Below, piece after piece: positions 39,901 through 55,000 of a stretch of DNA of 64,000 nt. Each line of letters opens with the position of its first letter. Positions within the stretch are counted from its first letter, which is position 1. The DNA is from Achatina immaculata (lineage: Eukaryota; Mollusca; Gastropoda; Stylommatophora; Achatinidae), in contig CM019714.1 of assembly GCA_009760885.1 (NCBI GenBank), forward strand, positions 5,483,312 through 5,547,311. Direction: 5' to 3'. The notes below the pieces were generated by a model. The model ran no database searches and had not been told where the DNA came from. It worked only from the letters and a program-made list of their open reading frames with translations. A program made the position numbers and the translations under genes.

Positions 39901-42114
39901 AGATCCATCGACTGACATTCATTTTTGTATGAAGTCATGCAGGCATCAAGAGAAATGAAAGAACAGATCAGCTGACTGATTCAGCTGTGATGGAGGAAGG
40001 GCAGGCAATGGACTGAGCAGTCATCATCGGTGGTATAAGAGAAGCTCGTAGAACAAAAGACATCACTGACAACTGTGAATCAGCGTCATTGTCAAGAATG
40101 AAGGAGCAGGGGGTGGAACTTGGAATGGCCAAAAATGAATAATTCATAAAAAACTACAGATGGATGGTCAACCAATGAAGAACAGGTGCCGCCAGTCATT
40201 GTATGCTTAAAGAGATATTTAAGAGGTGATCTGAGAACCTATGGTTGTGACCTGAGTGCAAGGATGATGGGCCTTTGCTGCTGGCTGATTTCTTATGAAA
40301 GAAAATCATCAAAAATACTGACTTTAGAATACGGCTCTCGTCCGTTTTCTGCTCAGTGCTGTCACCATAGATGGAAACTTAACAACTACAGAACTCCAGA
40401 GAGTTGGTTACTCTGTCCTACCACAAGATAACTTAACACACTACAGAACTCCAGAGAGTTGGTTACTCTGTCCTACCACAAGATAACTTAACAACTACAG
40501 AACTCCAGAGAGTTGGTTACTCTGTCCTACCACATGATAACTGCCTTTGGTCACTGGATCGACCCTTCCGGCTTCCCAATTTGTGCCTATGGTCGACATA
40601 GCGACTCTTGGTTTGTTTCAATAAAACAACCGGTGTAACATTTAGATTGTACATATTTCATCCGCATTTCAGGTGACATTTTTCAAAAAAGGTGAAAGAG
40701 TCCCTAGTTACGAATGATGCCGAGCGAGAAAAAGGAAGAGAAACATCAAAAATTGATGTAGATAGGGGTATGGACATGGCCTGTGACCACCCCACTGCTC
40801 TTGAATGCATCCCAAGTAGATCTAGACATATTAGACGACTGGAGAAGTAGTTAGGAGGTTATTTCAGACATTAATTTAGCGAGAATGCAACATAGAATCA
40901 CAATACGAGATCGACAACTAGATCTAGACATGTCAGATGGTAAGTAGTGTAGATCTAGACCTAGCCGATGGTGAGCTGGGCACAATCATTGTCTAAAAAC
41001 ATCACATTACTTCTTTTTTCCTAAAAAAAAAACTCTGCATTTATGAAATTTTCATACATTTAGTTATACTTTGAAACATAATAAGTACACAGAAGTACAT
41101 GGAAATACCACTATACAATTATACCCCCTAACATATCAAGACCCGCGCTTTTATTTCAGCACCAACTGAATGTCCGCATTTCTTCCTGTGGCACGGGAAG
41201 AGTTAACACACTACAGAACTCCAGAGAGTTGGTTACTCTGTCCTACCACATGATAACTTAACACACTACAGAACTCCAGAGAGTTGGTTACTCTGTCCTA
41301 CCACATGATAACTTAACACACTACAGAACTCCAGAGAGTTGGTTACTCTGTCCTACCACAAGATAACTTAACACAGTACAGAACTCCAGAGAGTTGGTTA
41401 CTCTGTCCTACCACAATGATAACTTAACACACTACAGAACTCCAGAGAGTTGGTTACTCTGTCCTACCACAATGATAACTTAACACACTACAGAACTCCA
41501 GAGAGTTGGTTACTCTGTCCTACCACAATGATAACTTAACACACTACAGAACTCCAGAGAGTTGGTTACTCTGTCCTACCACAATGATAACTTAACACAC
41601 TACAGAACTCCAGAGAGTTGGTTACTCTGTCCTACCACAAGATAACTCAGTACAGAACTCCAGAGAGTTGGTTACTCTGTCCTACCACAAGATAACTCAG
41701 TACAGAACTCCAGAGAGTTGGTTACTCTGTCCTACCACAATGATAACTTAACACACTACAGAACTCCAGAGAGTTGGTTACTCTGTCCTACCACAAGATA
41801 ACTTAACACAGTACAGAACTCCAGAGAGTTGGTTACTCTGTCCTACCACAAGATAACTTAACTCAGTACAGAACTCCAGAGAGTTGGTTACTCTGTCCTA
41901 CCACAAGATAACTTAACACACTACAGAACTCCAGAGAGTTGGTTACTCTGTCCTACCACAAGATAAATTAACACACTACAGAACTCCAGAGAGTTGGTTA
42001 CTCTGTCCTACCACATGACGTCAATATTTTGTCTACACATTGTGGATATTACAATATGGTGGGGGATTTTTTTTTTGTGTCGACTTTCACTTTTAGACTA
42101 TTTAAATTTCAATG

Positions 42115-42146
<32 letters not shown>

Positions 42147-45100
42147 GGGCTCTGTTCATTGCTCCTGTCAATCATTAAGCATTCTGATGGGAGATTAAAA
42201 AAACTGCAAGAGCTACAAATTCTGCTAACAAAATATACAATTCTAATAACAAAATTCCAGTCAAGTTCAATTCTACTTAATGAAAAGGAACAAAATCCCC
42301 TGGATATAGTAGAATAGAGTTCCATAGTTGGAGCTCTATCAGAAGTATTCCACGAGTGCTCATGATTTTTAAAAACAATAAATTTATAAACAGATCCACT
42401 AAGAACTTCTATTCTGTTTATATCATGAAGAACATTGCCACATATTACTGGATTATGATACCTACAACTGCCACATATTACTGGATTATGATACCTACAA
42501 CTGCCACATATTACTGGATTATGATACCTACAACTGCCACATATTACTGGATTATGATACCTACAGCTTACTGATCACTTACTGTGTATAAGTATATGTA
42601 AAACTAAATCTATAAATATATGTACAGACACTGTCATAAAGCTGTGATAACAAAATGTTAGGCTATTTAGATATTAAAAAAAACACACAAATAGCAACAA
42701 TTTTATTCATGAACATAAACACACTTGTAATGTTTTATCTCACACCATAATCATATAAAAACGTACAAGATGTAGAAGAAAAGAAAGTCTAAATCACCAG
42801 GAATGATAAAAAAAAGACATAAGAATGAAGGAAAATAAAAGGGTTATTTCACTTGTGATTTGTTGTCTGGGGAAAGGTTGTAAAAAAGATTATTATGGGA
42901 TCAAAATGGGTTTCCTGAGAGCTGAAGATTACTTCAACGGATTGATGCAGTGTATAACAAAGGTTGAGAACAGTTGATCTAACATATACAACATCTATAA
43001 GGATGTGAGAAATGCTGATCTAACTTATACAACATCTATCAGGATGTAAGAAAGGCTGATCTAACATATACAACATCTATCAGGATCTGAGAAAGACTGA
43101 TCTAATATATACAATATCTATCAGGATCTGAGAAAGACTGATCTAACATAAACAACATCTATCAGGATCTGAGAAAGACTGATCTAATATATACAATATC
43201 TATCAGGATCTGAGAAAGACTGATCTAATATATACAATATCTATCAGGATCTGAGAAAGACTGATCTAACATAAACAACATCTATCAGGATCTGAGAAAG
43301 ACTGATCTAATATATACAATATCTATCAGGATCTGAGAAAGACTGATCTAATATATACAATATCTATCAGGATCTGAGAAAGACTGATATAATATATACA
43401 ATATCTATCAGGATCTGAGAAAGGCTGATCTAACATAAACAACATCTATCAGGATCTGAGAAAGACTGATCTAATATATACAATATCTATCAGGATCTGA
43501 GAAAGACTGATCTAATATATACAATATCTATCAGGATCTGAGAAAGGCTGATCTAACATAAACAACATCTATCAGGATCTGAGAAAGGCTGATATAACAT
43601 ATACAATATTTATCAGGATGTGAGAAAGACTGATCTAATATATACAATATCTATCAGGATCTGAGAAAGGCTGATCTAACATAAACAACATCTATCAGGA
43701 TCTGAGAAAGGCTGATATAACATATACAATATTTATCAGGATGTGAGAAAGACTGATTAAGATCTAAGAAAGGCTGATCTAACATATGCAACATCTATAA
43801 GGATCTGAGAAAGACTGATTAAGATCTGAGAAAGGCTGATCTAACATATACAACATCTATCAGGATCTTTGGTTATCTAATCTTCCACCTGTATGAATTT
43901 TTGCAGCTGGGTGACCGAGTTGTTGAGCCCTTGGTCTACTGATCTTGTGGTACTGGGTTCAAGTCCCAGAAGCAGGGATTTTTTTCTAGTATCACCACAC
44001 CAAAAAGGCCCCAGCATCAACCCAGCCTCTAAAAAATGGGCACCAGAGAAACTGGGGCAGGTAAATGCGGCCAGGTGTGATATCATGTCACACTTTCATG
44101 TGCCGAAGGTACATCCCTAACACTGTAGTCCCAATATGCCTTAATGGCATGGACATGGGAATTTTAACTTTTACCTGTATGAATTACTGGTTTCTTATTT
44201 TATACCAATATAATAATGTGATTAGGAATGTAATGATATGATACAATATGATTATATCTTCAGCAGACATAAAAGAAATGACAACTGCAGTAAAAACCAA
44301 TTCTAGTAATGAAAATAGAAGGGTGTATGGTACAGTTTTAAAAAAAAAAAAAGATTTTTAAAAAGTGAGGAAAATGGCAGAAACAAGCATGAAACGTGGC
44401 AGAAAGTAAGATGAGTACATATAAATGAAGGGCATACAACAATCCATTATTTTGGCAAAAGCCTTTTTCCAAGATCACACACAAAAGCAACACAACAAAT
44501 AAAAACATGAAAACTATATAGACTTAGTTTTTTTGGGTCTCCTCCTAGTAAAAAGTCTGGCACAATATTTTCATTACCTTCAGCAGACAAGACTCCCGGT
44601 CTCTTGCCCTCTGACCCCTGTCGTGACGCTGAATCCTGGTGTAACGATGCTGCCAGTGCAGAGAACGAAGCAAAAGAGGAGTTGTCATTAAGGAGGGAGC
44701 CGTTGGTGACATTGTTAACAAAAATTTCCAGCCGGTTTATCCGAGCCAGCATGGACTCCAGTAACACGGCTATGGTTTTCTTCAGATCTGAAGTTCACAT
44801 AGAAACATACGGGTAAACCATACAGAAGTTCACATAGAAACATATGGGTAAACCATAAAGAAGTTCACATAGAAACATACAGGTAAACCATAAAGAAGTT
44901 CACATGGAAACATACAGGTAAACCATACAGAAGTTCACATGGAAACATACAGGTAAACCATACAGAAGTTCACATGGAAACATATGGGTAAACCATACAG
45001 AAGTTCATATGGAAACATATGGATAAACCATACAGAAGTTTGTATTGAATTTTCATATCTAACACACTTTCATGTGTCAGAATATATAACCACACAGTTT

Positions 45101-48100
45101 CATGTGATAATTTCTAAACACACACACTTTCATGTGATAATTTAGGCACTTAAACACACTTTCATATGTTGGAATACATAAACACACTTTCCTGTGATAA
45201 TTTATACACATATACTTTCATTAAGGAGGGACCAGTTGTCATTCATTAATGGCATTTCATTAATGATACATACACATGATACTGCATCTTTCCCATCGCA
45301 ACATATGCCTGTGAGACGTGGACACTTAACAAAACAGCTGAGAAACACATAAATGCCTTTGAATGTAAATGCCACAGAAGAGTTTTTCGAATATCATGGA
45401 CACAAAAAAGAACAAATATATCCGTACTACAAGAAGGCAATACTGAAGAAGGCTGGCTAGTAAAGAGGATTAAAGAGAGAAAACTTAAATATTTTGGACA
45501 CATTAAACGTCATGATAATCTAGAGAAGACCGTCTTGGAATGGTACATTATGGGAAAAATAAAGAGAGGAAGACCAAGGTGAAGATGGCTGCAAGACATC
45601 GTTGATGATCTGCAAATGGATGCAAAAGCAGCAGGCCATCTTTCTCACAACCAAGAGACCTACAGGAGAGCTGTTAGGGAGGCAAAGTTCCGCAAGGGAC
45701 ATGCAAATTAATGAATGAACACTTTCATTTCATACTTTAGACATTTAAATGCACACTTTCATGTGATAGTATATAAACACACACTTTCATGTGATAATAT
45801 AAACAACATCTATTAAGATCTAAGAAAGGCTGATCTAACATATACAACATATATCAGGATCTGAGAAAGACTGATTAAGATCTAAGAAAGGCTGATCTAA
45901 CATATACAACATCTATCAGGATCTGAGAAAGGCTGATCTAACATATACAACATCTATCAGGATCTTGGTTATCTAATCTTCCACCTGTATGAATTTTTGC
46001 AGCTGGGTGACCGAGTTGTTGAGCCCTTGGTCTACTGATCTTGTGGTACTGGGTTCGAGTCCCAGAAGCAGGGATTTTTTTCTAGTATCACCACACCAAA
46101 AAGGCCCCAGCGTCAACCCAGCCTCTAAAAAATGGGCACCAGAGAAACTGGGGAAGGTAAATGCAGCCAGGTGTGATATCATGTCACACTTTCATGTGCC
46201 GAAGGTACATCCCTAACACTGTAGTCCCAATATGCCTTAATGGCATGGACATGGGAATTTTAACTTTTACCTGTATGAGTTACTGGTTTCTTATTTTATA
46301 CCAATATAATAATGTGATTAGGAATGTAATGATATGATATAATATGATTATATCTTCAGCAGACATAAAAGAAATGACAACTGCAGTAAAAACCAATTCT
46401 AGTAATGAAAATAGAAGGGTGTATGGTACAGTTTTTAAAAAAAAAAAAAAAGATTTTTAAAAAGTGAGGAAAATGGCAGAAACAAGCATGAAACGTGGCA
46501 GAAAGTAAGATGAGTACATATAAATGAAGGGCATACAACAATCTATTATTTTGGCAAAAGCCTTTTTCAAGATCACACACAAAAGCAACACAATAAATAA
46601 AAACATGAAAACTATATAGACTTAGTTTTTTTGGGTCTCCTCCTAGTAAAAAGTCTGGCACAATATTTTCGTTACCTTCAGCAGACAAGACTCCCGGTCT
46701 CTTGCCCTCTGACCCCTGTCGTGACGCTGAATCCTGGTGTAACGATGCTGCCAGTGCAGAGAACGAAGCAAAAGAGGAGTTGTCATTAAGGAGGGAGCCA
46801 TTGGTGACATTGTTAACAAAAATTTCCAGCCGGTTTATCCGAGCCAGCATGGACTCCAGTAACACGGCTATGGTTTTCTTCAGATCTGAAGTTCACATAG
46901 AAACATACGGGTAAACCATACAGAAGTTCACATAGAAACATACGGGTAAACCATACAGAAGTTCACATGGAAACATATGGGTAAACCATACAGAAGTTCA
47001 CATGGAAACATATGGGTAAACCATATAGAAGTTCACTTGGAAACATGGGTAAGCCATACAGAAGTTCATATAGAAACATATGGGTAAACCATACAGAAGT
47101 TTGTATTGAATTTTCATATTTAAGATACAAATGAACAAAACTTAATTTTCAGACAATAAAAAAATTATGAGCTAGCTAACATTCTAGCTCTTATCTCAGA
47201 ACTTACAACATATCACACTTATTTCAAACATATCACATTTATTTCAAACCTATTTCATACACGTACACCATATATGAAATATGCTCACCACATAATCACA
47301 TATTTATACATCTTGTTAGCCTCACACCTCATGTGATATGAGTTCTAGTTACCCTCACACCTCATGTGATATGAGCTCTAATTACCCTCACACCTCATGT
47401 GATATGAGCTCTAGTTATCCTCACACCTCATGTGATATGAGCTCTAGTTACCCTCATACCTCATGTGATATGGGCTCTAATTACCCTCACACCTCATGTG
47501 ATATGAGCTCTAGTTATCCTCACACCTCATGTGATATGAGTTCTAGTTACCCTCACACCTCATGTGATATGAGCTCTAATTGCCCTCACACCTCATGTGA
47601 TGTGAGTTCTAGTTACCCTCACACCTCATGTGATATGAATTCTAGTTACCCTCACACTTCATGTGATATGTTCTATCTTCAAAGGCTGCTTTCCTGTGAC
47701 TAATGACTTGACAGAATTTCTGAATTCAAATGTCATGTGGTACTAACTTGCTCAACTCAGAAATCATTTTGCATCAAACTCTCTAGAATGCCAGGTATCA
47801 AATTTTGCTTCTAGCTCAACCGGAAAGCACTGTCAGCAGGTCACAAACTGAAACTTTCCAGGTGGCAGGGCATGTCACTATCAATGACCCACACAAGCAC
47901 CTGATCATCATTCATTCATTTGCATGTCCCTTGCGAAACTTTGCCTCCCTAACAGCTCTCCTGTAGGCCTCTCGGTTGTGAGTAAGATGGCCTGCCGCTG
48001 ATGCATCCTTTTGCAGATCATCAACGATGTCTTGCAGCCATCTTCGCCTTGGTCTTCCTCTCTTTCTTTTTCCCATAATGTACACTTCCAAGACGGTCTT

Positions 48101-51100
48101 CTCTAGAATCAACATTTTAAAACCCCAACACGTGCTGGAAGTTTTTAACGATCACCAAAACGTTTTGTTTTCCCAACACTATATAGACTTAGTTGGTTGT
48201 TTTTTTTAACCTCCTCCTGGTAAAAAGTCTGACACAATATTTTCGTTACCTTCAGCAGACAATAGTCCTGGTCTCTTGCCCTCTGACCCTTGTCGTGACA
48301 AACTGGCCAACGCCCTATCCCTGCCTAGACTATTCTCCGTGCTTTACAACAAACACTGGCTGCTTAAAAGTGACTGCCACTGGCTAAAGGTAACTGGCTA
48401 AAAATTTCCTTCTGGCCATGCTCTTTTTCTGACTGAAACCGGTTACAAGTGAAACCGGTTACAATTGAAACTGGTTACAAGTGAAACTAGTTACAAGTGA
48501 AACCAAAACCAGTTAAATTTTTTTGTAAATGGTACAACCAAATTCAAATCTTCTGGAAAATTTGCCACAGAAACCAAAGTGAGAAGACACAGAGCTCGTG
48601 TGTTTCTTCTTGCGTCAGGCTCGGTGTTCCTGTATGTCAGCATGCCCTAGAAGTAACAAACTGGTCAAAGGTACGAGCGTGTACGGGGGAGAACGTGAAA
48701 ATCTAATGATGGGGGGGGGGGGGGGGGGGGAGAGAGAGAGAGAGTCTGTGCACCGCATGACGGTAAATTAAAAGATGAACAAATGATGAACTGCATCATA
48801 TACAATTAAGATACAAATGAACAAAACTTAATTTTCAAACAATAAAAAAATTATGAGCTAGCTAACATTCAAGCTCTTATCTCAGAACTTACAACATATC
48901 ACACTTATTTCAAACATATCACACTTATTTCAAACATATCACACTTATTTCAAACCTATTTCATACACGTACACCATATATGAAATATGCTCACCACATA
49001 ATCACATGTTTATGCATCTTGTTAGCCATAAAATCAGCAATATGACATGCATCTCGTACAAACTGTTTTTTCTAATCCTCACATACCTCAGCGTGCACGT
49101 GACTTACACACTTCTTTCTATTTGGCAGGGCATGTCACTATCAATGACCCACACAAGCACCTGATCATCATTCATTCATTTGCATGTCCCTTGCGAAACT
49201 TTGCCTCCCTAACAGCTCTCCTGTAGGCCTCTCGGTTGTGAGTAAGATGGCCTGCCGCTGATGCATCCTTTTGCAGATCATCAACGATGTCTTGCAGCCA
49301 TCTTCGCCTTGGTCTTCCTCTCTTTCTTTTTCCCATAATGTACACTTCCAAGACGGTCTTCTCTAGAATCAACATTTTAAAACCCCAACACGTGCTGGAA
49401 GTTTTTAACGATCACCAAAACGTTTTGTTTTCCCAACACTATATAGACTTAGTTGGTTGTTTTTTTTAACCTCCTCCTGGTAAAAAGTCTGACACAATAT
49501 TTTCGTTACCTTCAGCAGACAATAGTCCTGGTCTCTTGCCCTCTGACCCTTGTCGTGACAAACTGGCCAACGCCCTATCCCTGCCTAGACTATTCTCCGT
49601 GCTTTACAACAAACACTGGCTGCTTAAAAGTGACTGCCACTGGCTAAAGGTAACTGGCTAAAAATTTCCTTCTGGCCATGCTCTTTTTCTGACTGAAACC
49701 GGTTACAAGTGAAACCGGTTACAATTGAAACTGGTTACAAGTGAAACTAGTTACAAGTGAAACCAAAACCAGTTAAATTTTTTTGTAAATGGTACAACCA
49801 AATTCAAATCTTCTGGAAAATTTGCCACAGAAACCAAAGTGAGAAGACACAGAGCTCGTGTGTTTCTTCTTGCGTCAGGCTCGGTGTTCCTGTATGTCAG
49901 CATGCCCTAGAAGTAACAAACTGGTCAAAGGTACGAGCGTGTACGGGGGAGAACGTGAAAATCTAATGATGGGGGGGGGGGGGGGGGGGGAGAGAGAGAG
50001 AGAGTCTGTGCACCGCATGACGGTAAATTAAAAGATGAACAAATGATGAACTGCATCATATACAATTAAGATACAAATGAACAAAACTTAATTTTCAAAC
50101 AATAAAAAAATTATGAGCTAGCTAACATTCAAGCTCTTATCTCAGAACTTACAACATATCACACTTATTTCAAACATATCACACTTATTTCAAACATATC
50201 ACACTTATTTCAAACCTATTTCATACACGTACACCATATATGAAATATGCTCACCACATAATCACATGTTTATGCATCTTGTTAGCCATAAAATCAGCAA
50301 TATGACATGCATCTCGTACAAACTGTTTTTTTCTAATCCTCACATACCTCAGCGTGCACGTGACTTACACACTTCTTTCTATTTATGTCACATTACATTT
50401 GCCACGTGTTATTTAATTTCTTTCCTTACCAAAAGCAGTAAACCTTCCTGCGTAAGGGCCATCAACAATGTCTCCATTCTCTTTGGCCAGAGCTTTGATG
50501 TACTCTTCGCTTAGCTGAATGATTTCTGCCTGCAAAACAACGGACAAGTCATGAGAACTTGGGAGCTGCAGGACTTGACATAAGAACATGGCAGTTGCAG
50601 GACTTGACATAAGAACGTAAGAGTTGCAGGACTTGACATAAGAACATGGGAGTTGCAGGACTTGACATAAGAACATGGGAGTTGCAGGACTTGACATAAG
50701 AACATGGGAGTTGCAGGACTTGACATAAGAACTTGGGAGTTGCAGGACTTGACATAAGAACATGGGAGTTGCAGGACTTGACATAAGAACATGGGAGTTG
50801 CAGGACTTGACATGAGAACCTGGGAGTTGCAGGACTTGACATAAGAACATGGGAGTTGCAGGACTTGACACAAGAACATGGGAGTTGCAGGAGCTGACAT
50901 AAGAACACAGGAGTTGCAGGACCTGACATAAAGAACTTAGTAGTTGCAAGACTTGACATAAGACCATGGGAGTTGCATGACCTGACATAATAACATGGCA
51001 GTTGCAGGACTTGACATAAGAACATGGCAGTTGCAGGACTTGACATAAGAACATGGGAGTTGCAAGACTTGACATAAGAACATGGGAGTCGCAAGACTTG

Positions 51101-52034
51101 ACATAAGAACATGGGAGTTCTTACATGATAACTTACATCTTTTGATACAGCAGATGATGATGATGATGATGATGATGTGGGGAGTAGGTAACAAAGCAAG
51201 CAGCTGCCCGGTTTGATTGGCAACCCCACTGGTCAGAGACGGACTTTACAGAAATGCGCAGTCCTGCGAGTCCGTCGCTGACCAGGTATATAAGACGAGA
51301 AGACAGAAGGTGAAGAGGTCAGGACTTCGTAAGCTGAGCACGTTAAGAGGCCAGCGACCGTAGGGAGCCGTGTCATTGCTCAGGCGTGAATGAGAGAAGT
51401 CATTCGTTAGATAGGAACCAATATGTGTAGGTTAATATGGCCCTTTAATATAATATGTGATGTGGAGGAATGCAAGTTGTACTGTGGGCTCCCTCGATCA
51501 AAATCCCGATCGACCATTTAGGTAAATATATGTAGTTAGGACTGTGTTACTCGTGATCATGGATAAATCATCACTTAGCACAGATGTGCAGATGTTTCAA
51601 TGTAAGACTTCGATACTCCTTTGTGTATGGGAATATGGTCCTAACTGCATGTAAATTCATGTTACGGATTTTGCACTGGGCATATGCATATATATATATA
51701 TATATTTCTTACCAGTAGATTATGTGGGTTTACAATCAGAGCTGAACCCACATTGTTCAAGGAAATGTTTTAATGATTTGATGATGCATATCAGCATGAT
51801 ATTTAACATCACGTACATAAGATTCATTTGATCCTTGCTATCTTGTAAGTCGATGATGTGTAAATACAAAGATCATGATTATATGAAGGATGGTTATTTC
51901 GTGTTCCTATTCATTGATGTAAAGTGTCAATACGTGATGTGTGAATGTACAGTATAATCAGCCTTCCAACCCTTAGTATAATATCGATATAGAAAAATAA
52001 AAGATTCTCCCCATCAACCCAACATCTATTTTCC

Positions 52035-52076
<42 letters not shown>

Positions 52077-55000
52077 AATGATGAAAAGAATATTAGTAAC
52101 TAATTCCAAGTATTCTGGACATATTCTGAAAACGTGACAAACTAAGGAAGGAATGAGACCTCTGAAGAGAAGCCTGCATATTTCTAACACTGGATCATGC
52201 TCGCATTAGCTGAATTTTAATCAACAAAAGAGATAAGGTAAATCTATCACAATAAGAGGGATGATTGCAAAGTTTCGGGACTGAATGTTTTCCGGTAAAC
52301 CATACATAATACGCAGCAAAGTGGCGCCAAGGCATGAGTTGTAGTAACTATTCCTGAGTTTGCACGCAAAATCTGAACTCATTATCTTCAGTTGTTTCGC
52401 ACACTGCACAATCCTCCAAGTGAACGAATACTTGCAGGTTCTGGCGAATTTCAATATCGACGAGAAAATTCTACAGTATGTGTTCAACGATCTCTGCGTT
52501 TGCCTTGAGAAAACTGGTGCTGAAGCTTATGAAATGCTACGCTCAGCTTTTGGTGTGCCCTGCCTAAGTTTGTCTAAGACATTTAAAAGGTTTTCCTGCT
52601 TCAAAAGTGGATGCCAATCTTCTGAAGATGACCACCATCCCGGCAGACTACCTCCCACACTGATGAGTGTCAGAATAATACGTCTACCTCCACCATGTGT
52701 GATACACTGCTCTAGTCTACCTTCATAATGTGTGATACACTGCTCTAGTCTACCTCCACCATGTGTGATACACTGCTCTAGTCTACCTCCACTATGAGGC
52801 TGTGACACATGTGTGAGAAATCATTCGTGCTAACCGACGTCTAAAAGTCAGAGAGATAGCAGAGGATGTAGGGAGAGCAGCTGCTAATTGCCATATAATT
52901 CTAAGCAAAAGATCTGGGTATGAGACGTGCCTCATCTCCTGACTGCAGAGCAAAACAAAGATTGGATGTCAGTTTGCACTAAACTCTGTGAGTGAGCCCA
53001 AAATGGTCCCAACTTCAAGTCATCGATAATCACTGGTGATGAGGGCTGGATGTACGGATATGACTCAGAAAAAAAAAGCTAATGTCAAACTAATGGAGAA
53101 TGTCATCATATTCTCTACCGAAGAAGGCGCGGCAGATGAAGTCCAATGTCAAGACCATGTTGATTATGTTCTTCGACACAGGTAAACTAATTCTTCATGA
53201 ATACGCCCCTATAGGGCAGACGGTGAATACATAATTTTACACAGCAGTCCTACAGTGTCTCCACGATGCTGAGAGCAGACATTGTCCTGAGAAGTGGTGT
53301 ACTGGCAACTGGATCTTTCTCCATGACAATGCCCCTGCACACGTGTCTATCAAAACAAATTTTTGGTGAAACACCACATGCTGTTGCTTCCACACCCTCT
53401 AAACTCACCTGACCTTGCAGACAAAATCTGAACTCATTATCTTCAGTTGTTTCGCACTGCACAATCCTCCAAGTGAACGAATACTTGCAGGTTCTGGCGA
53501 ATTTCAATATCGACGAGAAAATTCTACAGTATGTGTTCAACGATCTCTGCGTTTGCCTTGAGAAAACTGGTGCTGAAGCTTATGAAATGCTACGCTCGGC
53601 TTTTGGTGTGCCCTGCCTAAGTTTGTCTAAGACATTTAAAAGGTTTTCCTGCTTCAAAAGTGGATGCCAATCTTCTGAAGATGACCACCATCCCGGCAGA
53701 CTACCTCCCACACTGATGAGGCTGTGACACATGTGTGAGAAATCATTCGTGCTAACCAACGTCTAAAGGTCAGAGAGATAGCAGAGGATGTAGGGAGAGC
53801 AGCTGCTAATTGCCATATAATTCTAAGCAAAAGATCTGGGCATGAGACGTGCCTCATCTCCTGGCTGCAGAGCAAAACAAAGATTGGATGCCAGTTTGCA
53901 CTAAACTCCGTGAGTGAGCCCAAAATGGTCCCAACTTCAGGTCATCGATAATCACTGGTGATGAGGGCTGGATGTACGGATATGACTCAGAAAAAAAGGC
54001 TAATGTCACACTAATGGAGAATGTCATCATATTCTCTACCGAAGAAGGCGCGGCAGATGAAGTCCAATGTCAAGACCATGTTGATTATGTTCTTCGACAC
54101 AGGTAAACTAATTCCTCATGAATACGCCCCTATAGGGCAGACGGTGAATACATAATTTTACACAGCAGTCCTACAGTGCCTCCACGATGCTGAGAGCAGA
54201 CATTGTCCTGAGAAGTGGTGTACTGGCAACTGAATCTTTCTCCATGACAATGCCCCTGCACACGTGTCTATCAAAACAAATTTTTGGTGAAACACCACAT
54301 GCTGTTGCTTCCACACCCTCCAAACTCACCTGACCTTGCTCCCTGCAAATTTCTTCTTGTTTCCACATCTGAAGAAAATATTGAATTGTTGCCGATTCAA
54401 AGAAGCTGAAGAGATTCAAACACACATGATGAGACAAATGAGGGTTATCTCACAGAGTGACTTCCACAGGTGCTTCCATAAATGGCAGGACTGCTAGAAT
54501 AAGTGTATACAATTACAAGGAGACTACTTTGAAGGAGACTAGACCAAGAAGCCGGTAAGTCTACTCATTTAGTTTTTAAAAAAGTGGTCTCCGAACTTTA
54601 TAACCAGCCCTTGTATGTCCGCAATAACTAAAATGATACAATGTCATACATTCCATAATATTTCAAACATTTTCACTACCGGACATTAAGCTTGGGTCAC
54701 TGGACACATGGGCATAATCAGATTCATATGTCATATTTTTGGACTGAGCCATAAGTTGTGGTAATTCTGATCCTGTCTTTTTAAATAAACATGTTTGTCA
54801 GGTATGGTGAAATCAACTGTATCTGCCCACACTCTGCAGGCAGCAAGTACAAGGTGTCTCAAAAGGTTTTGTCTAGTTTTTAAATCACCAGCTATTTCTG
54901 TGATATAACAACTATTATTATAGTATAACAACTATTACTGTGATATAACAACTATTATTTATATACTACATTAATGTGTAAATACTTCAAATTTCCAGTA

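Larger units (their letters stand above)
43870..47110. repeat. ~2.1-kb tandem duplication carrying SINE and exon 3
   Basis: The block 43870-45060 (41-bp repeat end, SINE, exon 3, 35-bp array) recurs at 45968-47110 with about 99 percent identity by eye. The spacer with the LINE end (45063-45967) is present once. Confidence 0.9.
47863..50383. repeat. 1260-bp near-perfect tandem duplication
   Basis: Copy 1 is 47863-49122, copy 2 is 49123-50383. The only difference I see is one extra T in a T run near 50325. Each holds a family-2 LINE tail, a truncated exon 3, a gaaaccggttacaagt repeat, a G run followed by (ag)n, and a block also present at 47122-47310. It ends 47 bases from the exon 2 donor. 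Confidence 0.96.

Noticed and set aside
43898..44010. True tRNA gene
   Set aside because: A and B boxes are present, but the remaining tRNA arms do not fold and the sequence continues into a SINE body shared with two other copies.
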